From the NCBI GenBank assembly GCA_035285585.1, contig JAYKGU010000234.1, positions 18,386 to 82,385 on the forward strand: a stretch of 64,000 nt of DNA, read 5' to 3'. The stretch comes from JAYKGU01 sp035285585 (GTDB taxonomy: Bacteria; Cyanobacteriota; Cyanobacteriia; CAKZMO01). The position numbers and the translations under genes were made by a program. Shown in pieces: positions 1 to 7,091 of this stretch. Every line of letters starts with the position of its first letter. Position 1 is the first letter of the stretch. The notes under the pieces were generated by a model that ran no database searches, was not told the DNA's origin, and saw only the letters and a list, made by a program, of their open reading frames with translations.

Positions 1-548
1 ACAACAAAGTCACCGCTGCGCACGTCAAAGCCTACGGCCCCAGTCACCCGCCCGTTTTGCACCATGACGCGGGTAGCCATCACCCGGTTGGTGACGTTGA
101 CCTTGTGGCGCTTGACCTGGCGGGCCAAAATCTTTTTCAGGTCTTTCCCCTCGGGCATGGGCAGCACATACTTGCCCACCCGGTGAACCTGCTTGAGGTC
201 GTAGTTGCCTTCGTGGTCTTTTTGAAACTTGACGCCCCAGTTCTCCAGTTCTTGAATGACTTCAAACCCCAGGCGACCCGTCTCGTACACCGCTTTCTGG
301 TTCAAAATACCATCGTTGGCGATCGTAATCTCGCGGACGTACTGCTCTGGCGTCGAATTACCGGGAATGACTGCCGTATTCACACCGTCCATTCCCATGG
401 CGATCGCACCACTGCGGCGAATATTGGCTTTCTCCAGCACCAGCACTTCACTCTCGGGGCTGGCCTGCTTTGCCTTAATCGCTGCCATCGTTCCGGCGGT
501 GCCACCACCAACGACCAGAAAATCAGTCTTCAGATACTGAGTATTCAC
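1..548 (-). CDS. AprA/fumarate-reductase-like FAD flavoprotein (partial, C-terminus outside window)
   Basis: Reading the minus strand from a GTG at 548-546 gives an open frame that runs off the window edge, 182 codons visible. The start is preceded by GGGAG seven bases upstream. Residues 8-25 hold a Rossmann FAD-binding loop (FLVVGGGTAGTMAAIKA), followed by an SGAIAMGMDGVN stretch like the flavin-contact region of adenylylsulfate reductase alpha, succinate dehydrogenase and fumarate reductase flavoproteins. It stands divergently from the LysR-type regulator and beside a sulfonate/nitrate-type ABC transporter. This suggests a role in oxidising or reducing a sulfur compound brought in by that transporter; that role is inferred from position. 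An L-aspartate oxidase or other member of the same flavoprotein family cannot be excluded from the N-terminal third alone. Confidence 0.75.
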   Translation of the reverse strand, partial: MNTQYLKTDFLVVGGGTAGTMAAIKAKQASPESEVLVLEKANIRRSGAIAMGMDGVNTAVIPGNSTPEQYVREITIANDGILNQKAVYETGRLGFEVIQELENWGVKFQKDHEGNYDLKQVHRVGKYVLPMPEGKDLKKILARQVKRHKVNVTNRVMATRVMVQNGRVTGAVGFDVRSGDFV

Positions 549-985
549 TTAAACACTCCCTTAGCTTTTACGGTAGTGAAACTGAATCGAAAAAGGAATC
601 TATTCGACTCAAACTCAAATCTGGTTGACTGACAAAACTCTTGAAACCCTCATTCTGCCGTAGGATGGGTTAGCGCCAGCGTAACCCATCGCAACCTTTG
701 ACGCTGTTGGGTTTCGCTACGCTCAACACCAACCTACGTTAAAACTTTTGTCAGTCAATCAGAGATCAAACACACAAGACTCGCGGTGAAACCAGAAAAC
801 CCCTTATCAAATTAGAATTGAATTAGGGAAAAAGCAAGCATCAAAAGCAAGTTATTTCTGACGCTACTAAGCAGTATTTTAGGGATAATGATCTGGCTCA
901 TCAACTATGTTTGTAGCGATCGCTACGGTTTTACGATTCAAGCCTTTTATAGACTCATAAAAAAGCTGGATGGGTTCAGGAATTG
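549..985. other. Divergent intergenic region between flavoprotein and LysR genes
   Basis: No gene of its own. It holds the 134-bp inverted-repeat element at 625-758 and, nearer the regulator, a perfect 14-base palindrome GTAGCGATCGCTAC at 913-926 with HIP1 at its centre. A weak dyad TGAT-N7-ATCA at 889-903 could be a LysR contact site, though it does not fit the T-N11-A rule well. Promoters for both divergent genes should lie here, but no convincing -35/-10 pair was identified. Confidence 0.4.
625..758. repeat. Inverted-repeat element with 13-bp perfect termini
   Basis: The termini TTGACTGACAAAA (625-637) and TTTTGTCAGTCAA (746-758) are exact reverse complements. Inside lies a second inverted pair, CGTAGG (659-664) with CCTACG (733-738), enclosing two hairpins built on GGGTTAGCG..CGTAACCC and TGGGTTTCGCTACGCTCAACACCAA-like arms. 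The whole can fold into a cruciform with two side arms. The GGGTTAGCG/CGTAACCC core resembles dispersed repeats common in cyanobacteria. It may be a non-autonomous MITE or a REP-type element; no transposase is present. Confidence 0.7.
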
Positions 986-2995
986 ATGGAAATTTATCAG
1001 CTAAAGGTATTTCTTGAAGTGGCGCGTTGTCTTAGTTTTACAGAGGCAGCCGATGCCCTGAACCTGACTCAGCCCGCCATCAGCGCCAAAATAAAATCCC
1101 TGGAAGCGGCCCTCGACGCCCCGCTGTTTAATCGGCTGGGTAGACGGATCGAGTTAACCCAGGTCGGTCAATACCTGCTGGAAGAAGCTCCCCATTTAAT
1201 TGATTTAGAAGCTCAGCTCATGGCTGAGATTGAAGAAATTAAGCAGGGCAAATTTAGCACCCTAAAAATTGCGTGCATTGCCGAAATTGACAGCCACTGG
1301 CTGCCTTCGGTGCTGTTCGAATATCGGCGCGATCGCCCCAATATCCAGACGAAATGTTTGCCGTTCAGCTCAGTAGAAAGACTCTACCGTGCGGTCAAAA
1401 ACGGTGAGGCAGATATGGGCATTTCTAATTTAAGTTTTTCTGAATTTGACGAGCTTTCAGAAACGGTGATCGACAACGTTCAGTACTCGCTGATTACCTC
1501 CAATAGCCACAGGTTTGCTCAACACAGTTGGCTCAGCTTAAAGGATCTGCTTAACCAGCCCTGGGTGCTGTTGCCGGGTGGCACGCCGAGCCGCATCCTG
1601 TTTGAAGAGCGCTTAGGTGAGCTGGGTCTTAGCCTGTCAGATTTCACCCAGTTGGAGATTGTTGATTCTCCTAACCTGGTGCGAACCTACGTTATGCAGG
1701 GCCAATACCTCAGCTTTGTTCCCGACTTTGAGTTTCAGGTCGAGCGCCAGGCTGGCCTCATTCAAGCGGTTCCTTTGGAAGAGTTTGCTTTGGGGACGCC
1801 ACTGTTTTTGCTGATGTCAAAGCGGCTGAAACGCGCTCTGGACAATTATGGTCAGGCTCCTTTTCGGGGGCGACAGGCCCTTGAACCTATTCAGCAGTTT
1901 ATTGGACTATTGGAACAGCGGCGATCGCCCAAACCCAAGCCAGCTAATCAATCCACCACCTTTTCCCCCATTGGCTCTGCCCGCTTTCAGGCTCCGAACT
2001 TTACGGTGCGCCCCCGCTCCAAGCCCCCGTCTGAAACCTTGACGTTAACCATCGGCACGCAAAACCGCACCATCCAGACGGTAACGGCGGGCCTGATCAT
2101 TCAGCGGCTGGGATTGCTCGAACATTTTCTGCCCCAAAATGGCCGCTACAGCGGTATTCAGTATCAGATTCAGTGGTGGGACTACACCTCTGGCGCTCCC
2201 ATCGTGGCTGGGCTGAAGTCCAGACAAATTGATATCGGCATTCTGGGCGACTACCCGCTCCTGCTCAGTGCCGCACAGCCCGATGGGGAAAGTGCAAATA
2301 CACGCCTGATTAGCTTTGTCGCCAGTAATCCAGACGGGACGGGAAACGATATCATCGTGCCCAACCGCTCTCAGCTCAAGTGCATTGAAGACCTGAAGGG
2401 GCGAGTAGTTGCCGTTCCCTTCAGCTCTGCCGCCCACAGCATGGTGATGCGAGCGCTGCACCACAAGGACTTGCTCGATCAGGTCAAGCTCACCTCCATC
2501 GATAACTTGAATCCCCAACGGCTGATCAATACCGCCAAGCAGGCAGATGGCTATGCCTACTTTGCTCCGTTCCACGAGATTGCCAGACACAAAGACCAGT
2601 GCCGTCGTCTGCTGCAAGGCAGCCTGGACGGACTGCCGACTTTCCACGGCGTCGTTGTCCAGGAGGATCTGGCAGACCAGTATCCAGAGCTTGTGGTGGC
2701 CTATTTGAGGGCGCTACTGGCGGCTCAATACTGGTATGTGACGACACCCATGGCGACTGAACTCGTGAGCCAGTGGGTTAATTTAGATGCGGCGATCGTG
2801 TCTAAAACGCTGATAGCAAGTGAGGATCAGTACGCCAAAGGAGTATTTTTCCCCGAAACACAAATTCGGCCCGATTGGGTGAATGAACACATTGATCAGC
2901 TCAGCAACATCGTTGGTCACGGATATTTAAGCCAGATCAACCTCAATCAGTGGATGCAGTCCGAGTTTTTAGAAAAGGCGATCGCCTCATTATAA
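986..2995 (+). CDS. LysR-type regulator fused to an SsuA/NMT1-like solute-binding domain
   Basis: A protein of 669 residues, about twice the usual 300 of LysR regulators. Residues 1-60 are a clear LysR winged helix-turn-helix (FLEVARCLSFTEAADALN, LTQPAISAKIKSLE), and residues about 88-295 are the usual co-inducer-binding domain. After a proline-rich linker (about 295-355), residues 355-669 match the ABC-transporter binding protein encoded at 5176-6696: both carry IGTQ, an IQW..YTSG.PI stretch, QIDIG..GD.P, VPF.SAAH.M and GVV or GIV motifs in the same order. The regulator therefore carries a second periplasmic-type binding domain with no signal peptide, so presumably it senses in the cytoplasm. 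ATG 986 is preferred to TTG 983 because CAGGA lies seven bases upstream. It converges on the ATPase gene with only 18 bases between stops. Confidence 0.9.
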   Translation: MEIYQLKVFLEVARCLSFTEAADALNLTQPAISAKIKSLEAALDAPLFNRLGRRIELTQVGQYLLEEAPHLIDLEAQLMAEIEEIKQGKFSTLKIACIAEIDSHWLPSVLFEYRRDRPNIQTKCLPFSSVERLYRAVKNGEADMGISNLSFSEFDELSETVIDNVQYSLITSNSHRFAQHSWLSLKDLLNQPWVLLPGGTPSRILFEERLGELGLSLSDFTQLEIVDSPNLVRTYVMQGQYLSFVPDFEFQVERQAGLIQAVPLEEFALGTPLFLLMSKRLKRALDNYGQAPFRGRQALEPIQQFIGLLEQRRSPKPKPANQSTTFSPIGSARFQAPNFTVRPRSKPPSETLTLTIGTQNRTIQTVTAGLIIQRLGLLEHFLPQNGRYSGIQYQIQWWDYTSGAPIVAGLKSRQIDIGILGDYPLLLSAAQPDGESANTRLISFVASNPDGTGNDIIVPNRSQLKCIEDLKGRVVAVPFSSAAHSMVMRALHHKDLLDQVKLTSIDNLNPQRLINTAKQADGYAYFAPFHEIARHKDQCRRLLQGSLDGLPTFHGVVVQEDLADQYPELVVAYLRALLAAQYWYVTTPMATELVSQWVNLDAAIVSKTLIASEDQYAKGVFFPETQIRPDWVNEHIDQLSNIVGHGYLSQINLNQWMQSEFLEKAIASL

Positions 2996-3013
2996 AACCT
3001 TTTGGAAAGTTCT

Positions 3014-3829
3014 TTAATAGGACTCCATGCTCTTCAGCGTCTCCTCACGAATGCACTCAAATACCTGGCGATGTAAATCCACAAATTCGGTAGAAAGGGT
3101 ATCGTCAAAGTGGCGGGGACGATGGAGATTAATTGGAATTTCAGCCTTGATGTGGCCGGGATGAACGCCCATGATAAAGATGCGATCGCACAGAAAGATT
3201 GCTTCTTCAATGTCATGGGTAACGAAAATAACCGTGGTTTTCAAGTCACTCCAAATGTCAAGCAGCATCTCCTGCATCATATGCCGGGTCTGAGCATCAA
3301 GCGCTGCAAAAGGCTCATCCATGAGCAACACCGAAGGCGAATTGACCAGTGCCCGCACAATGCTGGCCCGCTGCTGCATCCCCCCCGAAAGCTGGGACGG
3401 ATAGCGATTGCGGTGCTTGTAAAGGCCAACGCGATTCAAGTAGTCGTTGACTAATTCGGTCCGCTCTACTTTACCCATGCCCCGAATCTTCAGGCCAAGC
3501 TCTACGTTTTGAAACGTCGTCTTCCAGGGCAGGAGGGAATACTGCTGAAACACGAAACCCCGATCCGCACCAGGGCGCGTAATGGGCTGCTGGTCAACTA
3601 AAACATAGCCATCAGAAGGCTTGAGAAAGCCAGCAATCACATTCAGTAGCGTAGATTTTCCGCAACCTGACGGCCCCAGCAGGGAGACAAACTCCCCCGG
3701 CTGAATGTCTAGCTGAATCGAATCCAGCACATGGTTTGTGTGCCCCTTGTGGCGGAAGGTGACGGAAAGTCCCTCCACCTGCACCGCGCCCTTCACGCTG
3801 TGCTGCTTCTCCAACTGCTGCGTCAACAT
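3014..3829 (-). CDS. ABC transporter ATPase, nitrate/sulfonate/taurine (SsuB/TauB/NrtD) family
   Basis: A nucleotide-binding subunit of 271 residues that hydrolyses ATP on the inner face of the membrane to drive import. Visible motifs are Walker A GPSGCGKST (52-60), Q-loop in FVFQQYSLLPW, signature LSGGMQQR (147-154), Walker B LLMDEPF (168-174), D-loop AALD and switch FVTHDIEEA. The PW after the Q-loop and the HRPR tail are typical of the SsuB/TauB/NrtCD group. ATG at 3829 is preferred; an upstream TTG at 3871 would add 14 poorly conserved-looking residues. It is the last of three co-oriented transporter genes (binding protein, permease, ATPase). The substrate cannot be read from this subunit; the AprA-like neighbour favours an organosulfur compound. 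Confidence 0.92.
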   Translation of the reverse strand: MLTQQLEKQHSVKGAVQVEGLSVTFRHKGHTNHVLDSIQLDIQPGEFVSLLGPSGCGKSTLLNVIAGFLKPSDGYVLVDQQPITRPGADRGFVFQQYSLLPWKTTFQNVELGLKIRGMGKVERTELVNDYLNRVGLYKHRNRYPSQLSGGMQQRASIVRALVNSPSVLLMDEPFAALDAQTRHMMQEMLLDIWSDLKTTVIFVTHDIEEAIFLCDRIFIMGVHPGHIKAEIPINLHRPRHFDDTLSTEFVDLHRQVFECIREETLKSMESY

Positions 3830-3905
3830 AGTTCTTTGCAAATTAAAACGACAATCTTCTGGCAAAATCAACTCTGCTTTGCTGAGGAGCGAATCCCATT
3901 CCTGA

Positions 3906-4038
3906 TATCAACGTAAGCCGGGAAATCCTGGTTGGATAGGGAGACAGAATCCAGGAGTCAGAATTCTGGAGGGAGCTGACTTCTGGCTCCTGACTCCTGA
4001 ATTCTTCTCTTGGCAAAGCTTCCCACCTTAAGTTGATA
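3906..4038. repeat. Palindromic repeat between ATPase and permease genes
   Basis: Outer arms 3906-3924 (TATCAACGTAAGCCGGGAA) and 4020-4038 (TTCCCACCTTAAGTTGATA) are imperfect inverted repeats. Inside are GGAGTCA (3954-3960) and its exact complement TGACTCC (3991-3997), within copies of the GGAGTCAGAATTC word that is tandemly repeated at 6901-6970. A CTTGGCAAGGCTTCCCGCCTTAAGCTGAT arm related to the right end recurs near 36112-36140. The element lies inside the transporter operon, so its hairpin could modulate read-through from permease to ATPase. Confidence 0.6.
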
Positions 4039-4049
4039 CTCTCACATCC

Positions 4050-4910
4050 CTACGCATCCTGCTTTCTAATGACCCGCCAGGGCATCATGGCTCGCGTGAT
4101 ACGACCAACCAGCCAGGAGCTAATCGCCCCCATCAGCCCAATCAGCAGCATCCCCATGACAATCGGCGGGTAGTTGGAAGTGACGTAAGACTCCCAGGTA
4201 ATATAGCCCACGCCGTAGCGCCCCGCCAGAATTTCAGCCGTGACCAGACAAAACCAGGCATTGCCCATCCCAATCGTCAATCCACTGGCAATACCCGGCA
4301 GTGATCCGGGAATGACAATGTCCTTAAAAATATGCCAGGGCTTTGCTCCTAAACACTGGCCAACCCGAATCAGAACCGTATCGCTGAGAGTACTTTCCAC
4401 ACCGCGAATGGTGCTGATTAAAATGGGAAAGAAAGCTCCAACAAAGGTAATGTAAACCATGCCGCTTTCGGCATTAGGGAACATCAAAATGGCCAGCGGA
4501 ATCCAGGCAACGGCGGGAATCGGTCGCAGCAACTCCAAAGGCGGCATCAGCAGGTCTTCAACTTTCTCAAACCAGCCGACGGCAACCCCCAGCACAATGC
4601 CAATGGCAGCGGCCAGAGCATAGCCAATCAGCACGCGCTGAATGCTCGACTGAAAGTGAACCCAGGGGTCACTACTCAAAAAGGTAATCGTGGCCTTGAA
4701 CACCTCTACAGGCGACGGTACGAGCTGGAAGTTGAAGAAGAAATCAAAGCCAGTTTCACATAAAAACTGCCAGCCACCAAAGAAGATGACCAGTGCCAAA
4801 AGTCTTCTAACTGAACGGTTTCTTAAAAACAGAGCGTTTAACGCCTTGCCCATTTGATAAAGCCAGCGCTGTTGCGGTTGTCTCATGACCTTTGGGACTG
4901 TAACCGCCAT
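4050..4910 (-). CDS. ABC transporter permease, SsuC/TauC/NrtB family
   Basis: A polytopic inner-membrane subunit of 286 residues. Several hydrophobic segments are visible, starting with LLALVIFFGGWQFLCETGFDFFF (about 37-60), then ALAAAIGIVLGVAVGWF, GMVYITFVGAFFPILIST and MGMLLIGLMGAISSWLV near the end. The EAA-type loop that docks the ATPase is seen as CLGAKPWHIFKDIVIPGSLPGIASGL, with the family's typical LPG.ASG.. ending. ATG 4910 has GAGAGG about eight bases upstream. The gene follows the binding-protein gene by 265 bases that contain a hairpin, and precedes the ATPase gene. Length and order fit the SsuABC/TauABC/NrtABD group. Confidence 0.92.
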   Translation of the reverse strand: MAVTVPKVMRQPQQRWLYQMGKALNALFLRNRSVRRLLALVIFFGGWQFLCETGFDFFFNFQLVPSPVEVFKATITFLSSDPWVHFQSSIQRVLIGYALAAAIGIVLGVAVGWFEKVEDLLMPPLELLRPIPAVAWIPLAILMFPNAESGMVYITFVGAFFPILISTIRGVESTLSDTVLIRVGQCLGAKPWHIFKDIVIPGSLPGIASGLTIGMGNAWFCLVTAEILAGRYGVGYITWESYVTSNYPPIVMGMLLIGLMGAISSWLVGRITRAMMPWRVIRKQDA

Positions 4911-5086
4911 AGTTTTTTCCTCTCAAAAGCATCACAGTTGGATTTGGTTTGAAGAATTCTTAGGGAGAATTCGCGATCGCCAACTTAAACGGAAAAGATG
5001 CACGAAATCTGTAGCCTATCCGTCAGCAAAGCGAACCACCCGTGTGAATCAGGCCCATGCCTCGTCTCGCTGCTACACAAGGTATT

Positions 5087-5111
5087 GAAGGGCATCGTAC
5101 AAATGCCCTTC
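5087..5111 (-). terminator. Hairpin between binding-protein and permease genes
   Basis: GAAGGGCAT (5087-5095) pairs exactly with ATGCCCTTC (5103-5111) over a seven-base loop. It lies just past the binding-protein stop in the direction of transcription. No long U-tract follows, so it is more likely an attenuator or an mRNA 3'-end stabiliser that keeps binding-protein mRNA in excess over permease, a common pattern in ABC import operons. That role is inferred. Confidence 0.5.
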
Positions 5112-5175
5112 AGCACTATGCCCATTGCAACTAAGAACCTATCCGAAAATCCCGGTGGGGGTTTGGGGTGCCAAC

Positions 5176-6696
5176 CTAGCGGAGCGCTCCAACCAGAACC
5201 GGCTGGCGGCGCTTGGCGTAGATCTCTTGCAGCCCACGGAATGCCGTCATCTGCCCCCCGGTCTCAGCAGCATAGGTTTGGGCATCGGACTCCAGCAAAA
5301 ACGCCGATATGCTATCGCCGTTAGTGACGTAGTAGGAATTCTCAGCAAACAGCTTCCAGCCATTGTTGCGATCGTGGACAAACATCACATCCGCGGCTTT
5401 GCCCTCTTCTTGAAGGGCGGCGAGCGCTTCTACCATATTGCCGATTGTGGCAAAGTTGGTGACCGTTTCCTCATCCTGTACCCAATACTGAGCCGCCATT
5501 TTGGGGTCTTCAATAGGCTCACCTGTCAAGGCATCTTCTCCAGTGATCTGATAAGCTTCAGCGGTAGCGATGACCTCATCGTAGCTTAGTCCCATCTCCT
5601 CCATCGCCTGCTGAAGATAGCTTTCATCGATCCAGTTGGTGACTTCATTGGGATCGACAGGATTTTCAATTTTGCCCAGGCTGGTCAGGGTCGCAATACT
5701 GTTTTTCAAAGCATTGATTTGAACTTCGCGAATCGTGGGGTCAAGTGGCTGAAGTCCCGATGGGCCAAGGAACATGTAGACCACTTCCTTCTCAATCCCA
5801 GACCACTCTTCGATGCTGGCTGAGATTTCCTCAGGGCTTTCCCGGAAAATCTGGTTGGCTTCCAGTACGGCCTTCAGGTAAGCCACTACGATTTCGGGGT
5901 GCTCCTCAGCAAAGTCTGAGCGGACGACGATGCCGTGCAGGGTTGGCACACCCGTCTGGGCACCATCAAAGATCTTCTTCGCAAAGCCTCGGAAGGGAAA
6001 CAGTTCGCCAAAGGGAACAAAGTCGGCGTGGGCATCAATCTGCCCCGTGCGCAGGCTTGAGCCACCCACTTCTGGAGCCTGGCTGATCAGGTTAACGTCG
6101 GTCTCAGGGTTAATCCCAGCATCGCTCAGAGCTTTGAGCAGCATCCCGTGGGCAGCCGAGCCGAAAGGTACTGAAACCGTCCCGCCTTTCAAGTCAGCCA
6201 GGGACGTCGCCTCACTATCTTTGGGAACAACAACCGCGTTACCTGCGCCGTTGGGGCTATAGGCCAAAGTACCGATAAAAATAGAGTCGGCATCTTCTGC
6301 TTCCTGCTGAAATTTAATCAGGTTGATAACGGTAGGGAAATCGCCCATGAGACCAATATCAATCTGATCAGCCAGCATTTTGTTAGTAATTGGAGGCCCA
6401 GACGTGTAGCTCGACCACTGAATGTCATATTCAACATTTTCATATTTTCCAGTAGTCGGCAGATGCTTCTCCAAAAGCTCTAATTCGCGGACAGTCGCCC
6501 CACCAACAGCGGTGTTGATGACCTGATCCTGAGTGCCAATAGCAATCCGAATCACTTCCCCTGAGCCGTTACCAGCACTTACTTCTTCAGATCCTGAGTC
6601 TGCATTTGGGGCAGAGCAGGCTCCAAAAAATAACGCAGATGTAGCTAAGAAGCCGAACGCAACCAACCTTTTCTTCCAACCAAATTTAAGCGTCAT
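5176..6696 (-). CDS. ABC transporter solute-binding lipoprotein, NMT1/SsuA-like
   Basis: A binding protein of 506 residues. The N-terminus MTLKFGWKKRLVAFGFLA ends in a lipobox FGAC with Cys27, so it is expected to be exported and lipid-anchored facing the periplasm. Residues from about 47 on give the type-2 periplasmic-binding fold with IGTQDQVINTA, an IQWSSYTSGPPI stretch, QIDIGLMGDFP and SVPFGSAAHGM, typical of nitrate/sulfonate/taurine/thiamine-precursor binding proteins. It is about 150 residues longer than the usual 320-350; the extra part is the C-terminal region from about 350. It heads the transporter operon, and its closest visible relative in the window is the C-terminal half of the LysR fusion at 986-2995. 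No strong ribosome-binding site is seen before ATG 6696. Confidence 0.9.
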   Translation of the reverse strand: MTLKFGWKKRLVAFGFLATSALFFGACSAPNADSGSEEVSAGNGSGEVIRIAIGTQDQVINTAVGGATVRELELLEKHLPTTGKYENVEYDIQWSSYTSGPPITNKMLADQIDIGLMGDFPTVINLIKFQQEAEDADSIFIGTLAYSPNGAGNAVVVPKDSEATSLADLKGGTVSVPFGSAAHGMLLKALSDAGINPETDVNLISQAPEVGGSSLRTGQIDAHADFVPFGELFPFRGFAKKIFDGAQTGVPTLHGIVVRSDFAEEHPEIVVAYLKAVLEANQIFRESPEEISASIEEWSGIEKEVVYMFLGPSGLQPLDPTIREVQINALKNSIATLTSLGKIENPVDPNEVTNWIDESYLQQAMEEMGLSYDEVIATAEAYQITGEDALTGEPIEDPKMAAQYWVQDEETVTNFATIGNMVEALAALQEEGKAADVMFVHDRNNGWKLFAENSYYVTNGDSISAFLLESDAQTYAAETGGQMTAFRGLQEIYAKRRQPVLVGALR

Positions 6697-7091
6697 ATTT
6701 GCAGCAACTCAATTCATTTGCAAGTTATTTAATCGGCTTAGCTGGCTTCTATCTGTAAATCAATATACATCTTTAAGCATCAGAAGATTTCACGAATAAA
6801 ACTCTTTTTTTGACCAATCAATTTCTTTTATGGGTGGATGGAAGCAGAAGTACATTAAAAAACGAAGGTTGGAAAACTGGGGGGAGGGGTATTCATCTAA
6901 GGAGTCAGAATTCGGGAGTCAGAATTCGGGAGTCAGAATTCAGGAGTCGGAATTCAGGAGTCGGAATTCAGGAGGGAGCGCCGACCGCCAGCATCACCTT
7001 CCTACGAAAAAAGCATCGCGTGTAGCCTGTGGAGCTAATTCTGAAGTTTTCCGATACATGTTCAGTAACCGTTAAACCGCATGATACAGAT
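6697..7091. other. Intergenic region with tandem repeats, upstream of PhoD-like gene
   Basis: The region separates two divergently transcribed genes. It is AT-rich at 6710-6820 where promoters for the transporter operon may lie. It then contains an ACGAAGGTT.GAAAACTGGGG word near 6861-6881 that recurs inverted in the hairpin at 58220-58253, and the 14-bp tandem repeat block. Small open frames across the repeats are artefacts of the repeat. Confidence 0.5.
6901..6970. repeat. Five tandem copies of a 14-bp unit
   Basis: Units begin at 6901, 6915, 6929, 6943 and 6957. The first two read GGAGTCAGAATTCG, the third ends in A, and the last two are GGAGTCGGAATTCA. A partial sixth copy starts at 6971. 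Each unit contains an EcoRI-like GAATTC palindrome. Single or inverted copies of the same word appear at 3953-4005. Such short tandem repeats are common in filamentous cyanobacteria and vary in copy number between strains. Confidence 0.9.

Noticed and set aside
6810..7075. Small frames over the 14-bp tandem repeat
   Set aside because: The peptide repeats (SEFGSQNSG-like) come from the DNA repeat and there is no ribosome-binding site.
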